From the NCBI RefSeq assembly GCF_030440575.1, contig NZ_CP047189.1, positions 2,418,001 to 2,482,000 on the forward strand: a DNA stretch of 64,000 nucleotides, in the 5' to 3' direction. Positions within the stretch are counted from its first letter, which is position 1. Each line of letters opens with the position of its first letter. A program made the position numbers and the translations under genes. Of the stretch, positions 8,825 through 18,784 are shown piece by piece. The notes under the pieces are model-generated. The model ran no database searches and was not told the DNA's origin. It worked only from the letters and a program-made list of their open reading frames with translations. The DNA is from Corynebacterium ciconiae DSM 44920. GTDB taxonomy: Bacteria > Actinomycetota > Actinomycetes > Mycobacteriales > Mycobacteriaceae.

Positions 8825-9874
8825 CTAGTTCTCGAAGCTGGCGGTGTCGATAACGCACCTAAACTGCACCTCGCCTGCAACAACACGCTCGTAGGCGGCG
8901 TCCACCTCATGCACGGATACCTTCTCTATACGAGCCCCGATGCCATGGGCGGCACAAAAGTCCAGCATCTCTTGGGTCTGCTGGATGCCACCGATATTGG
9001 AGCCGGCGAGCACCTTAGCCCCACCCACCACGGAGCCGAAATGGAGCGGCTGCTGGCTCGGCGGCAGGCCCACCACCACCATCACGCCGTGCGGCTTGAG
9101 CAGCCCTAAGTAGGCATCCACATCGATGTCGGCGCTGATGGTGTTGAGAATAAAGTCGAACTCGCCGCGGTGCTGCTCAAAGAATCCCTCCTCGGTGGTA
9201 GCGAGGGTGCGCTCCGCCCCGAGCTCACGAGCCTGTTCCTCCTTGCGGAGACTCCGCGAAAGCACCGTTACTTTGGCACCTTTGGCAGCGGCGATCTGGA
9301 CAGCCATGTGCCCCAGCCCGCCGAGGCCCAGCACAGCCACGGTATCGCCTTCTCCCACGCCCCAGCGATCGATGGGCGCGTAGGTGGTGATCCCGGCACA
9401 CAGCAGCGGCGCAGCCTGGTCTAGCTCGATACCCTCCGGGATGCGGCAGACGAAGTTCTTATTCACCACCACTTTTTGGGAGTAGCCGCCCTGGGTGATG
9501 CTGCCGTCGACGTCCGTGGAGTTATAGGTGCCCACTGCCCCGTTGAGGCAGTCCTGCTCTTGGTTGTTGCGGCATTGCTCACACTCACCGCAGGAGTTGA
9601 CCATGCAGCCCACACCCACGCGTTCGCCGATGGCAAAGTCCGTGGCTTCGGAACCAACCTCGGTGACAACCCCAGCGATCTCGTGGCCCACGGTGAGCGG
9701 GAAGTGCGCCTCGCCCCACTCGTTGCGGATGGTGTGGATATCGCTGTGGCAAATACCCGCCGCCTTGATCTCGATCACCACATCGTCGGGCCGCGGATCA
9801 CGGCGGGTGATCTCGGCGATCTCAAAGGGGGAGTCGGGGGACGTCTTCTGCACAGCTTTTACGCGAAATGTCAT
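8825..9874 (-). CDS. Zinc-dependent alcohol dehydrogenase (YahK/CAD-like)
   Basis: 349 aa medium-chain dehydrogenase. The catalytic zinc ligands are in GICHSDIH and GHE. The structural-zinc lobe carries the four cysteines of C-GEC-xx-C-x7-C (SCGECEQCRNNQEQDC). The nucleotide fold starts with GLGGLGHMAVQIA. The layout fits the cinnamyl alcohol dehydrogenase/YahK group, which reduces a wide range of aldehydes with NADPH. The start is ATG 9874: a TAGCGT -10 box (9882-9887) ends 7 bases upstream, giving a leaderless transcript. Physiological substrate unknown. It is convergent with the IclR gene. Confidence 0.88.
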   Translation of the reverse strand: MTFRVKAVQKTSPDSPFEIAEITRRDPRPDDVVIEIKAAGICHSDIHTIRNEWGEAHFPLTVGHEIAGVVTEVGSEATDFAIGERVGVGCMVNSCGECEQCRNNQEQDCLNGAVGTYNSTDVDGSITQGGYSQKVVVNKNFVCRIPEGIELDQAAPLLCAGITTYAPIDRWGVGEGDTVAVLGLGGLGHMAVQIAAAKGAKVTVLSRSLRKEEQARELGAERTLATTEEGFFEQHRGEFDFILNTISADIDVDAYLGLLKPHGVMVVVGLPPSQQPLHFGSVVGGAKVLAGSNIGGIQQTQEMLDFCAAHGIGARIEKVSVHEVDAAYERVVAGEVQFRCVIDTASFEN

Positions 9875-9998
9875 GCCGCCCACGCTACAAAATAACAGCT
9901 AGCGGTGCTGTTTTTCATTATCGCCAGCTAGTGATAACGCCTCCGCGGGGGCACAGAAGCCACTGCACACGCCTGCGATTTTTCTTAAGATAGTCCTT

Positions 9999-11192
9999 AT
10001 GTTTGATTCCTCAGTCACCCTAGAAGGCAGCGTCATCAGCCTGACGCCGCTGAGCACCGACCACGCAGAGATCCTCGGCAGCGCCGCAGTGGATCTGCAC
10101 AAACAATACTGGTCGGGGGTGCCTAAGCCGGAGGATATGCCCAGCTATTTGGAGCGGCTCTGCGCCACCGCCAATAGTGGCCGTTCCCTGCCCCTCTTGG
10201 TGCGCTTGAACACCGACACCCGTGCCGTGGGTGTGACTGGGCTACAGGTAGACAACCCAGATGTTCCCACTGTCACGCTGAGCCACACGTGGGTCACCCG
10301 TGGCGCCCAGTCCACCCGCGTCTTCCCTGAGATTTTGGCGCTACTGATCAAGTACAGCTTCGACAGCCTCGGCGCCCAGCGTTTTTCCATGGTGGTACCC
10401 CGCACCAATATCCAGGCCCGCCGCGCCGCTGAGAAGGCGGATCTGCGCTACGAGGGCACCTTGCGCAGCGCCTCTCGTTTGGGTGACGGCAATGTGGACG
10501 ATGCGCTGGTGTACTCGGTGCTACCGCACGAGTTCCCCTCTCTCATGGCGGGGCTGCAGTACCGCATTGATCGCCCCATCCTTCCCGACGTGGCCACCGT
10601 GAGCACCCCGATCACCGAGGCTGCCGCGCGCCCCGCAAAGGCGGAGCCCGCCCACGATGAGCTCCCCAGCTTCCGCTATCACCCGGATCCGGTGATCACC
10701 GGCGCGATCGTGCGTAACGAGGACGCCGAATGCCCCTGTTGTGGCCGCAAGACGGGGTGGGCCTATATGTATCGGCCCTATGCGCTCGAGCGGGTAGAGA
10801 ATCTCTGCCCGTGGTGCATCGCTTCTGGTGCTGCCGCAGAGAAGTACGACGCCACCTTCGTTCCCACCGCCCCCGAGGGGATGTTGCCGGAGCGCGCCGA
10901 GGAATTGATGAAGCGCACTCCTTCTTTTGCTTCTTTCCAGGAGGAACAGTGGCAGTTCGCCGATGGTGATGCCTGCCAGTTCCTCGGTGTGGCCACCGCC
11001 GCTCAGCTGGAAAGCCTCAGCCCCGAGGAACGGGAGGAATCCGGCTTGGATGCGTCCTTCTTTAAGGAGGACTATCTCACTTGGCTGCGCGCCCAGCCGC
11101 GCGAGGAACTGCGGGCTCACGCCGATCCGTGTGTGTTCGCTTTCTCCTCCCTCAGCTCGGACAAGCTGAAGTTCTGGATGGATTTCAGCTAG
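9999..11192 (+). CDS. GNAT-like domain fused to a CbrC (UPF0167) domain
   Basis: 397 aa. Residues 1 to ~180 look like a RimJ/RimL-type GNAT acetyltransferase fold (SVISLTPLSTDH at the start, FDSLGAQRFSMVVPRTNIQARRAAEKADLRYEGTLR later). The acetyl-CoA loop is weakly conserved, so activity is uncertain. From about residue 222 the protein becomes a complete CbrC domain: LPSFRYHPDPV, a CPCC motif (Cys245-Cys248) and CPWC (Cys270, Cys273), which should bind one zinc ion, then the conserved C-terminal DPCVFAF block. E. coli CbrC is linked to colicin E2 tolerance; its biochemical role is unknown. TAAGAT (9986-9991) ends 7 bases before the ATG. Confidence 0.75.
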   Translation: MFDSSVTLEGSVISLTPLSTDHAEILGSAAVDLHKQYWSGVPKPEDMPSYLERLCATANSGRSLPLLVRLNTDTRAVGVTGLQVDNPDVPTVTLSHTWVTRGAQSTRVFPEILALLIKYSFDSLGAQRFSMVVPRTNIQARRAAEKADLRYEGTLRSASRLGDGNVDDALVYSVLPHEFPSLMAGLQYRIDRPILPDVATVSTPITEAAARPAKAEPAHDELPSFRYHPDPVITGAIVRNEDAECPCCGRKTGWAYMYRPYALERVENLCPWCIASGAAAEKYDATFVPTAPEGMLPERAEELMKRTPSFASFQEEQWQFADGDACQFLGVATAAQLESLSPEEREESGLDASFFKEDYLTWLRAQPREELRAHADPCVFAFSSLSSDKLKFWMDFS

Positions 11193-11257
11193 CTCTCAGC
11201 CGGGCCTACTAGGCTGTGAGGCCGTGAGATGTCCGCTAGGTGAAAGGTGTATTCACG

Positions 11258-12097
11258 GTGACTGATCCAAGCCTGACGGTGTTGATGACGGTGTACCACG
11301 GGACGACCGCCCCGCACGTACGCCAGGCGTTGGACAGTCTCTACGCCCAAACCCGCCCCGCCGAGGAGATCCTGCTGGTGCAGGACGGCCCCGTAGGCGA
11401 GGATGTGGCTGAGATCCTCGCTGAGGCCGAGGCCACCCGGGACGAGGTACGGGTGCTACGGCGCGAAAACAACGAGGGTAATGCGGTGGCTTCGGCGGCT
11501 GCAATGGCCACGCTCCGCACGGAGTTCTACGCCCGCCAAGACAGCGACGATATCTCCTATCCCGAGCGCTTCGAGCGCCAGCTTGCTTTCCTCGCCGAGC
11601 ACCCTGGGGTGGATCTGGTGGGCAGCGCCATGACAGAGTTTGTGGACTTCCCCGAGCAACCCACCGGGGTGCGGGCTCTGCCGGAAAGCCCCGCAGAGAT
11701 CAACCGGTATCTCACCATCAATAACCCCATCAACCATCCCACGGTCATGGCCCGCGTTGAGGCCATTCGCGCCGTGGGCGGGTATCAGCCGGTGCATTTG
11801 ATGGAAGACTATGACCTCATGGCGCGGCTGGTGGCCGACGGCAAGGTGCTGGCGAACATGACGGAAGAACTGGTGTATTTCCGAGTGGGCGATGCGCAAC
11901 TTTCGCGCCGCACCGGCCTCGACATGATCCACGCCGAGCTCACCATGCAGCGCCACCTTGTGGATTATGGCCTTGTTACCGCATTCCGCGCGGTGGGTAA
12001 TTTCCTCCTGCGGTCGACCTATCGCCTTCTGCCTAAGCAGCTGCTCACGCGGGTCTATCGGGTGCTCTTTCACCGCCGAATCCACGCCGAGAGGTGA
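11258..12097 (+). CDS. Family 2 glycosyltransferase
   Basis: About 279 aa, cytosolic. The GT-A fold is clear: LTVLMTVYHG near the N-terminus, the nucleotide-binding LVQDG, and the metal-binding RQDSDD (a DxD variant) near residue 95, then ERFERQLAFL. The acceptor side carries MEDYDLMARL, equivalent to the ED motif of family 2 enzymes. It lacks membrane helices, so it probably transfers sugar to a cell-envelope or capsule precursor at the inner face. Start: GTG 11258 follows a GAAAGG ribosome site; an in-frame GTG at 11240 has none. Donor and acceptor cannot be read from sequence. Confidence 0.85.
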   Translation: MTDPSLTVLMTVYHGTTAPHVRQALDSLYAQTRPAEEILLVQDGPVGEDVAEILAEAEATRDEVRVLRRENNEGNAVASAAAMATLRTEFYARQDSDDISYPERFERQLAFLAEHPGVDLVGSAMTEFVDFPEQPTGVRALPESPAEINRYLTINNPINHPTVMARVEAIRAVGGYQPVHLMEDYDLMARLVADGKVLANMTEELVYFRVGDAQLSRRTGLDMIHAELTMQRHLVDYGLVTAFRAVGNFLLRSTYRLLPKQLLTRVYRVLFHRRIHAER

Positions 12098-12098
12098 T

Positions 12099-12129
12099 GG
12101 GGATGAGGGCGGCGTCGACACGCATCCCC
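12099..12129 (+). other. Hairpin enclosing a near copy of the iterated 13-mer
   Basis: GGGGATG (12099-12105) pairs with CATCCCC (12123-12129). The loop contains GGCGTCGACACGC, one mismatch from the window-wide word. It begins two bases after the glycosyltransferase stop codon and may act as a weak terminator. Confidence 0.5.
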
Positions 12130-12200
12130 TGTGAGCTGGCGCGGAGATTCATTCACACCGCAGCGCGCGTGGCTGCCCCCAAACGCGGCTAGGAAATCAC

Positions 12201-12206
12201 TAGCAT
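12201..12206 (+). promoter_or_regulatory. -10 element TAGCAT of the DPM-like glycosyltransferase
   Basis: TAGCAT ends 7 bases before ATG 12214. This argues against the in-frame ATG at 12205, which overlaps the box. Confidence 0.6.
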
Positions 12207-12213
12207 GGCATGC

Positions 12214-12957
12214 ATGTCCGTTGTTGATTCTTCCCGCAGCGCCGATGACGCCCGCCGTCAGCCCGGCGACTATGCGGATACATGGTTGGTGATCCCCTGT
12301 TTTAATGAGGGGCCTGTGATCGGCGATGTGATCCGGCACGCCCGCCAGACCTTCCCCAATATCGTGGCGGTCAACGACGGCTCCAAGGATGACTCGGCCG
12401 CGGCCATCCACGCCGCGGGTGCGCATCTGGTGAACCATCCTGTGAACCTCGGCCAGGGAGCCGCTATTCAAACCGGCGTGGAATACGCCCGCGCCCAGCC
12501 CGGCGCGCAGAACTTTGTCACCTTCGACGCCGATGGCCAACACCAGGTCAAAGACGTGGTGGCCATGATCAATCGGCTGCGCACGGAGGATGTGGACATT
12601 ATCGTCGGCACCCGTTTTGGTCGGCCGCGCGCCGCTGATGACCAAGTGCCGCTGATTAAGCGCATCGTGTTAAAGACCGTGGTGCTGCTCTCGCGCCGCA
12701 CCCGCAAGTTGGGTTTGACTGACGCCCACAATGGTCTGCGTGTGTTCAACCGCACCGTGGCCGAGCAGCTCAACCTGCGCATGAACGGCATGAGTCACGC
12801 CAGCGAGTTTGTCACCCTCATGGACACCAACAAGTGGCGGGTGAGCGAACAGCCCGTGGATATTCTCTACACCGAGTATTCAATGAGCAAGGGCCAATCG
12901 CTGTTCAACGGAGTCAACATTTTGGCCGACGGATTTATCGCAAGGAACCTGTCATGA
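12214..12957 (+). CDS. Family 2 glycosyltransferase, polyprenyl-phosphate type
   Basis: 247 aa. It shows the dolichyl-phosphate-mannose-synthase pattern: TWLVIPCFNEGPVIGDVI, AVNDGSKDDS, NLGQGAAIQTGVEYA and FDADGQHQVKDV with the DAD metal site, then GTRFG. Such enzymes load a sugar from a nucleotide donor onto polyprenyl phosphate at the cytosolic face. The stop codon overlaps the ATG of a DUF2304 membrane protein (ATGA), a widespread pairing in which the small membrane protein probably anchors or flips the product. The leaderless start is set by TAGCAT 7 bases upstream. Confidence 0.87.
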   Translation: MSVVDSSRSADDARRQPGDYADTWLVIPCFNEGPVIGDVIRHARQTFPNIVAVNDGSKDDSAAAIHAAGAHLVNHPVNLGQGAAIQTGVEYARAQPGAQNFVTFDADGQHQVKDVVAMINRLRTEDVDIIVGTRFGRPRAADDQVPLIKRIVLKTVVLLSRRTRKLGLTDAHNGLRVFNRTVAEQLNLRMNGMSHASEFVTLMDTNKWRVSEQPVDILYTEYSMSKGQSLFNGVNILADGFIARNLS

Positions 12958-13358
12958 GTTCGGGACAAATCATTATGCAAATTGTTCTGCTGCTTGCCAC
13001 GATCGGCCTAGCAGTCTTTTTTGTGAGCCAGCGCAAAAAGGCCCGCGCTAAGGCCGGGGTGAAGCTCGGCTTTCTGGTGTTCTTGATCTCATGCATCTGG
13101 GCGATCGTGCGCCCCGATGACCTCACCGTGGTGGCTAATTGGCTCGGTGTTTCCCGAGGTACAGACCTTTTGCTCTACCTGCTGGTGGTGGCGTTCATGT
13201 TCACCACGATCTCTAGCTACATTCGTTTTCGCGAACAGGAACTGCGCTACGCTAGGCTAGCTCGCGCCGTCGCCCTGCAGACGGCGGTGCGCCCCGAAGC
13301 ACACGATCCATCCCTCGATGGCACCGACCCCAAGGCCACCGGCCTTGAAGAAAAGTGA
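12954..13358 (+). CDS. DUF2304 small membrane protein
   Basis: 134 aa with three hydrophobic segments (about 5-22, 38-52, 65-85) followed by a charged cytosolic tail. The sequence pattern, a short helix, a basic QRKKARAKAG loop and a GVSRGTDLLLYL segment, is that of DUF2304. Its ATG overlaps the stop of the glycosyltransferase by four bases, so the pair is translationally coupled. The family is nearly always found beside polyprenyl-phosphate glycosyltransferases; a role in anchoring or translocating the lipid-linked sugar is inferred from that context. Confidence 0.85.
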   Translation: MSSGQIIMQIVLLLATIGLAVFFVSQRKKARAKAGVKLGFLVFLISCIWAIVRPDDLTVVANWLGVSRGTDLLLYLLVVAFMFTTISSYIRFREQELRYARLARAVALQTAVRPEAHDPSLDGTDPKATGLEEK

Positions 13359-13371
13359 GACGACACCTTTT

Positions 13372-14484
13372 ATGCCTAAGGCCCCGAACAACGGACCGGA
13401 CCACACCCCTACCCCTGAGGACGCCGAGGACCTCACACCCAATAAGGATGCAGAGGCCGGCACCGAGCCCAACGCCACCACCTCTCCCGCCGAGGAAACC
13501 GGCACCGCCGACACGGGCGCGACCGGCGAGAGCGACGAAACGGGCGCAGCCACTGAGGCCGCTACCGAAAACGCCCCCGCCTCCCCTATCTCCCAGGTAC
13601 CCGCCGTCGTGTGGGCCCTTTTCGGCGTGCTGCTGTTGATCGCTGGGCTCGGCGGCTATGTGGTGGGGACGAAAGCCACGGAAGACACCGCTGCTCAGGC
13701 CGCGCCGTCTGCCGCGCAGCAGGACTCTGACGCTGCCGCCCCGCCGGAGGATTCCGAGGTGGAGAAGATGAGCAAGGAGGAGATCGCCGAGCTGGTCTCC
13801 CAAGTCGAGCCCGGCTCGGGCTCACTTGAGCCCGAGGCCAAGGATGGCGCATTTGATGCCACAATCTATGGGCCCAGCGGCGAGATTCAGTCCATGGCGG
13901 ACATCCTCAAGGTTGCTCGCCGCGACGCGAGCGATCCCTTCGCCTACGGCGCGGTGGATGCGCCGGTGGTGATTTCGGAATTCTCTGATTTCGAGTGCCC
14001 CTACTGCTCTCGCTATGCCAACACCACCGAGCCGGAGCTCATTGACCAGTACGTGAAAGATGGTCTGGTGCGTATCGAGTGGAATGATTACGCCATTAAC
14101 GGCCCCCATGCTGTTTCTGCCGCGCAGGCAGGCCGCGCCGCTGCTGCCCAAGGCAAGTTCTTCGCCTTCAAGCACGAGCTCTACACCGCCTCTAAGGACG
14201 TCAACGGCCACCCCGAGTTCGGCCGCGAGGACTTCATCCGCTTCGCCAAGGCCGCCGGGGTGGAAGACATTGATGCCTTCACCAAGGACCTGGACGATGA
14301 AACCTACGCCCAGCCGGTAGAGGAGGCTCAGGCCTACGCCAATGGCTTGGGTATTCAGGGCACCCCCAGCTTCGTGGTGGGCACCCGCTATGTTTCGGGC
14401 GCCCAGCCCACCGAGACCTTCGTTGAGGTTATTGATGTGGAGCTGGCGAAGGTCGCCGCAGGCGAGGTGAGTGTTCCACGATGA
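13372..14484 (+). CDS. Membrane-anchored DsbA-like thioredoxin-fold protein
   Basis: 370 aa. The first ~75 residues are acidic, Thr/Glu-rich and cytosolic. One membrane helix (about 78-99) follows, then an extracytoplasmic linker and a DsbA-type thioredoxin fold. The active site is CPYC (Cys209, Cys212) in FSDFECPYCSRY, and the cis-proline loop is GTPSFVVG near residue 325. It should catalyse disulfide exchange in secreted proteins. It overlaps the next gene, a CcdA electron channel, by four bases (ATGA), so the two form a redox pair in which CcdA passes electrons across the membrane. No clear ribosome site precedes ATG 13372. Confidence 0.85.
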   Translation: MPKAPNNGPDHTPTPEDAEDLTPNKDAEAGTEPNATTSPAEETGTADTGATGESDETGAATEAATENAPASPISQVPAVVWALFGVLLLIAGLGGYVVGTKATEDTAAQAAPSAAQQDSDAAAPPEDSEVEKMSKEEIAELVSQVEPGSGSLEPEAKDGAFDATIYGPSGEIQSMADILKVARRDASDPFAYGAVDAPVVISEFSDFECPYCSRYANTTEPELIDQYVKDGLVRIEWNDYAINGPHAVSAAQAGRAAAAQGKFFAFKHELYTASKDVNGHPEFGREDFIRFAKAAGVEDIDAFTKDLDDETYAQPVEEAQAYANGLGIQGTPSFVVGTRYVSGAQPTETFVEVIDVELAKVAAGEVSVPR

Positions 14485-15317
14485 CGTCGATCGGATTGTT
14501 CGGCGCGATAATCGCCGGCGTGCTCTCTATTCTCAGCCCCTGCTCGGCGCTGCTCTTGCCGGCGTTTTTCGCCTATGCATTCAGCTCCCGCACGGAGCTG
14601 ATCACCCGCACCGCCGTGTTCTTCCTCGGCCTCGTCGTGGTTCTCGCCCCCATTGGGGCGGGCGCGGGCGCGCTGGGGCAGTGGCTCAGCTCCGAACGTG
14701 ACACACTGATCACCGTCGGCGGAATCATCATGATTCTGCTGGGTGTGTTCATCTTCTTCGGCGGCGGCTTCCAGATTCCCGGAATGTCCTCGCTCGCCGG
14801 CAAAGTGGGCATGAATGCGGCAGGGTGGATCCCCACCTTCCTGCTCGGCGCGGTCTATGGCTTTGCTGGTTTTTGCGCCGGCCCGATGTTGGGCGCGGTG
14901 CTCACCACCGCCTTTGTGGCCTCCAACGTGGTCTACGGGATGGCCATCATGGCGGCCTATGCCTTGGGCATGACCCTGCCGCTCTTCCTGCTGGCCGCCC
15001 TGTGGGAGAAGTTCAACATCGGCGAGGCCGCGTGGCTGCGCGGAAAGAAGGTGCAGCTCGGTCCGCTCACACTGAACTCCACCAGCATGATCGCCGGGGT
15101 GTTCTTCATCATCCTGGGCGTGCTCTACATGGCCACCAACGCCACCACCAGTCTCGGCGGGTTGCTCTCTACCGACACCCAGGCCAACATTCAGCTGCGG
15201 GTGGCCACCCTGCTGATGAATATCAACGGCGCCATGGTGTTGCTCTTTGTGCTCAGCATCATCGCCCTTGTGCTGGCCTATAAATCCTTCACGGTTCCCG
15301 CCAAGGACAAGGACTAG
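14481..15317 (+). CDS. CcdA/DsbD-type transmembrane thiol-redox protein
   Basis: 278 aa with six to seven membrane helices. The two conserved cysteines that carry electrons lie in SILSPCSALLLPAFF (helix 1) and GFAGFCAGPMLG (helix 4), each next to prolines as in CcdA. It moves reducing power from cytosolic thioredoxin to extracytoplasmic thiol proteins. The partner is the DsbA-like protein encoded immediately upstream with an ATGA overlap. The gene ends against a strong hairpin shared with the convergent epimerase gene. Confidence 0.88.
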   Translation: MTSIGLFGAIIAGVLSILSPCSALLLPAFFAYAFSSRTELITRTAVFFLGLVVVLAPIGAGAGALGQWLSSERDTLITVGGIIMILLGVFIFFGGGFQIPGMSSLAGKVGMNAAGWIPTFLLGAVYGFAGFCAGPMLGAVLTTAFVASNVVYGMAIMAAYALGMTLPLFLLAALWEKFNIGEAAWLRGKKVQLGPLTLNSTSMIAGVFFIILGVLYMATNATTSLGGLLSTDTQANIQLRVATLLMNINGAMVLLFVLSIIALVLAYKSFTVPAKDKD

Positions 15318-15328
15318 CCTGCTCTAGC

Positions 15329-15341
15329 GCTTATCGACGCC
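15329..15341 (-). repeat. Iterated 13-mer (intergenic copy in a terminator stem)
   Basis: GCTTATCGACGCC on the plus strand. Its last seven bases form the beginning of the left arm of the hairpin at 15335-15382. Confidence 0.8.
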
Positions 15342-15382
15342 GCCCTCCCGCCCACATCAGCTCGGGCAGGAGGGCGGCGTCG
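15335..15382. terminator. Bidirectional hairpin between ccdA-like and epimerase genes
   Basis: CGACGCCGCCCTCC (15335-15348) and GGAGGGCGGCGTCG (15369-15382) form a perfect 14-bp stem with a 20-base loop, placed between two convergent genes. No T-run flanks it on either side, as is common for high-GC actinobacterial terminators. Confidence 0.65.
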
Positions 15383-15400
15383 TCACGCTCAAGCACCCCG

Positions 15401-16420
<1,020 letters not shown>

Positions 16421-16523
16421 TCACGCGCTAAGCTCGCTAAGAGAACGCGGCGCTCACCTATGATCCGCGCCTTTATAGTGCGCGTGGCGCACGACGTCCG
16501 AGAAAGGGGGCGAGCAGCTGGCT

Positions 16524-17171
16524 GTGGAAGAGATGGTGTTCCAGTGGCTCGAGCCACTCATGGCCTCGCCGTGGATCTACCTGCTGCTCGGGGGCGTGAC
16601 CTTTGGTGATGCGATCATCCCCGTGATCCCGGGCGAGTTGCCGATGAATCTCGCCGGAGCTTATTCCGGTATTTTCGGCTTCCCGCACCTGTTGCTCATC
16701 ATGCTGTGCTGTGCAGCCGGGGCGATTCTCGGCGATAATATCTGCTTCATCCTAGGCCGGAGCCTCACCCGCGCTATGGGGTATCTGCGCAACCGCAGCC
16801 GCCTACAAAAGGCTATGAACTGGGCTAATGACAATCTCCACCGACGCGACGCCTCGGTGATCGTGATTGCCCGGTTCATTCCTGGGGCGCGCTGGGTGAT
16901 CACTGTCATGCTCGGCTCCACGAACTACTCCCATGCCCGTTTCGCCTTCTTCGACGCCATCGGGGTGCTCATTTGGGCTATTCAAGGCACTCTCTTTGGT
17001 TACCTCGGCGGCTGGGTGTTTCGGGAGCAGCCGCTCATCGGCCTTATCTCCGGAATGGTGTTCGGTGTAGCCTCGGGGCTGGTGGTGGAGCGGCTGAGCC
17101 GTCGCTTCGCCCACCATATCCCTGAGCACACCACCGCGCGCACCACAGAATCGGCTAGCCGCGGAACGTAA
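16524..17171 (+). CDS. DedA family membrane protein
   Basis: 215 aa. The DedA/VTT domain is visible as [27 protein letters not shown], the glycine-rich [18 protein letters not shown] and the FIPGARW motif whose arginine is essential in E. coli DedA proteins. About five membrane helices. Family members move lipid carriers such as undecaprenyl phosphate across the membrane or affect membrane energetics. The GTG at 16524 is weakly supported by GAAAGGGGG upstream; the in-frame ATG 16533 is an alternative. Its 3' end overlaps the convergent gluQ gene by 17 bases. Confidence 0.87.
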   Translation: MEEMVFQWLEPLMASPWIYLLLGGVTFGDAIIPVIPGELPMNLAGAYSGIFGFPHLLLIMLCCAAGAILGDNICFILGRSLTRAMGYLRNRSRLQKAMNWANDNLHRRDASVIVIARFIPGARWVITVMLGSTNYSHARFAFFDAIGVLIWAIQGTLFGYLGGWVFREQPLIGLISGMVFGVASGLVVERLSRRFAHHIPEHTTARTTESASRGT

Positions 17172-18084
17172 CCGCGGTGCGCGGTAGCTGATCCATATCC
17201 CAGTGCTCAAGGATCTCCGCGGTGGAGCGCGCCCCCACCACCCCGAGCGATTCACCGAGGGCTTGGATGACATCCGCAGTGGAACTGTGCTGCTCCATCT
17301 GGTGGAGCGTCACCGCGCCATCGCGTTTCGCCAGCCGTCGTCCCTGCTCATTGAGCACTAGGGGCACGTGAACATACAGCGGCACTTCGTAGCCGAGCAG
17401 TCGGGCAAGATAGGCCTGGCGCGGCGCGGAGGGCAGCAGATCATCGCCCCGCACCACATGCCCCACCTGCTGGTGGTGATCATCCACCACCACCGCGAGG
17501 TTATAGGCCCAGTCGGGCGCCTGGCCACCACGGCGAAGCACGAAATCATCCACATCACCGCGATAATTGCCAGCCCAGTAGTCCTGCACGGTGCCGGAGG
17601 TGGCGTCGCTACGCAGCCGCAACGCCGGGTGCCGCCCAGTGGCCTCGAGTTCCTCGCGCTTGGCTTGGCGCTGCGCATCACTTAAGTCACGGCAGGTGCC
17701 GGGATAGTGCCCTGGGATGGCGTGCGGCGCCGAAGCTGCATGAGCGATGTCTTTGCGCGAGCAATAGCACTCATACACCAGCCCCCGCGCCCGCAGACTC
17801 TCCACCACGTGCTCATAGGCGGGAAAACGCTGGTGTTGGTAAAGCACCTCCCCGTCCCAGTCCAAGCCGATCCGCTGCAGATCCTCGAGCTGCTGCGCGG
17901 CGGATTCTAGGGAACTGCGCTGGGTATCCACATCCTCCACGCGCATATAAAACGGCAGCGAGTGAGAGCGGGCCACCAACCAAGAAATCAGCGCGGTGCG
18001 CAGGTTACCGAAGTGCAGTTCGCCGCTTGGCGACGGCGCGTAGCGGCCAGCACCAGCGATACGGGCATCAGCGGTTCCACTCAT
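17155..18084 (-). CDS. gluQ: Glutamyl-Q tRNA(Asp) synthetase
   Basis: 309 aa. It has the class I catalytic core of glutamyl-tRNA synthetase: [19 protein letters not shown] (HIGH-like) and [10 protein letters not shown] (KMSKS-like). It stops before the anticodon-binding domain, which defines the YadB/GluQ group. The zinc site is CYCSRKD followed by YPGTC. Known members attach glutamate to queuosine in tRNA-Asp. No queuosine-pathway gene is in this window. The start is ATG 18084, which overlaps the end of the upstream gene by 17 bases; the frame extends further upstream but only through that gene. Confidence 0.87.
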   Translation of the reverse strand: MSGTADARIAGAGRYAPSPSGELHFGNLRTALISWLVARSHSLPFYMRVEDVDTQRSSLESAAQQLEDLQRIGLDWDGEVLYQHQRFPAYEHVVESLRARGLVYECYCSRKDIAHAASAPHAIPGHYPGTCRDLSDAQRQAKREELEATGRHPALRLRSDATSGTVQDYWAGNYRGDVDDFVLRRGGQAPDWAYNLAVVVDDHHQQVGHVVRGDDLLPSAPRQAYLARLLGYEVPLYVHVPLVLNEQGRRLAKRDGAVTLHQMEQHSSTADVIQALGESLGVVGARSTAEILEHWDMDQLPRTAVTFRG

Positions 18085-18658
18085 GCACATCAATCCCCTG
18101 GATCGGCATTTGTTCCTGCAGCTCCTCCACGGAATACGTGATGGCGTACTCCAACTCTTCAGTGGTGAGCAGCAGCAACTGCAGCGGCAAGGTGAGTTGA
18201 CCATGAGAACGCCTCGTCTGCTCGGGCTCCTCCCACAAGTGGGGCACACCCTGCTCCCATAGTTGCGGGGCAACAAGCAGCCCATGGCGGGTGGACAGCT
18301 CCGGTACCAGATCCGCCAGGATCGTCCCCGGCTGGGGCGCTGTCTCCTGCGAGTCATCACTCATGCGGGCCAGCGCCTGCTCAATAACCGTCGGCAACTG
18401 CTCGCGATGGGTTGGGGTAGTTTGCGCAATCAGCTCTACCCGAATATCTGCCTCGCTCAACGGATTCGCGGCCTCTGGCGGAGCCATCGCCCGCAGGCCC
18501 GTATCGATCGCGGAGGCATCCACAGTGACTGCGGTGGCCAGCTCGCCATACGAGAACAGGGCCATGCGGTGGCCTGACACGCTAAGCTCTTGCCATTCGG
18601 GCTGCTCGCCCAGCTGAAAGAGCTGGGCAAACCAGACGCTGATCTCTTCTGTATTCAT
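18068..18658 (-). CDS. Unrecognised protein, possibly suppressor-of-fused-like
   Basis: 196 aa, soluble and acidic, with no signal peptide. The middle and end ([48 protein letters not shown]) resemble the bacterial SUFU-like domain, whose members are often of unknown role, but I hold this loosely. The ATG at 18658 is used because the longer frame lacks support. The 3' end overlaps the gluQ start by 17 bases, so the two are co-transcribed. Confidence 0.6.
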   Translation of the reverse strand: MNTEEISVWFAQLFQLGEQPEWQELSVSGHRMALFSYGELATAVTVDASAIDTGLRAMAPPEAANPLSEADIRVELIAQTTPTHREQLPTVIEQALARMSDDSQETAPQPGTILADLVPELSTRHGLLVAPQLWEQGVPHLWEEPEQTRRSHGQLTLPLQLLLLTTEELEYAITYSVEELQEQMPIQGIDVHEWNR

Positions 18659-18694
18659 CCCTCCAGTGTGGCACACCATCCCCAGCAAGGCGGT

Positions 18695-18710
18695 GAGGCC
18701 TCAAGGCCTC
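18695..18710 (-). other. Short perfect hairpin downstream of aspT
   Basis: GAGGCC and GGCCTC around a TCAA loop, about 75 bases beyond the aspT stop and just before the next minus-strand gene. No T-run, so its role as a terminator is uncertain. Confidence 0.35.
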
Positions 18711-18784
18711 GACAGCACAACTCCCCCGCGCCCGCCATAGGGCGAACACGAGGGAGGACAATGTGATTAGCGGCAGCGCTGGGC

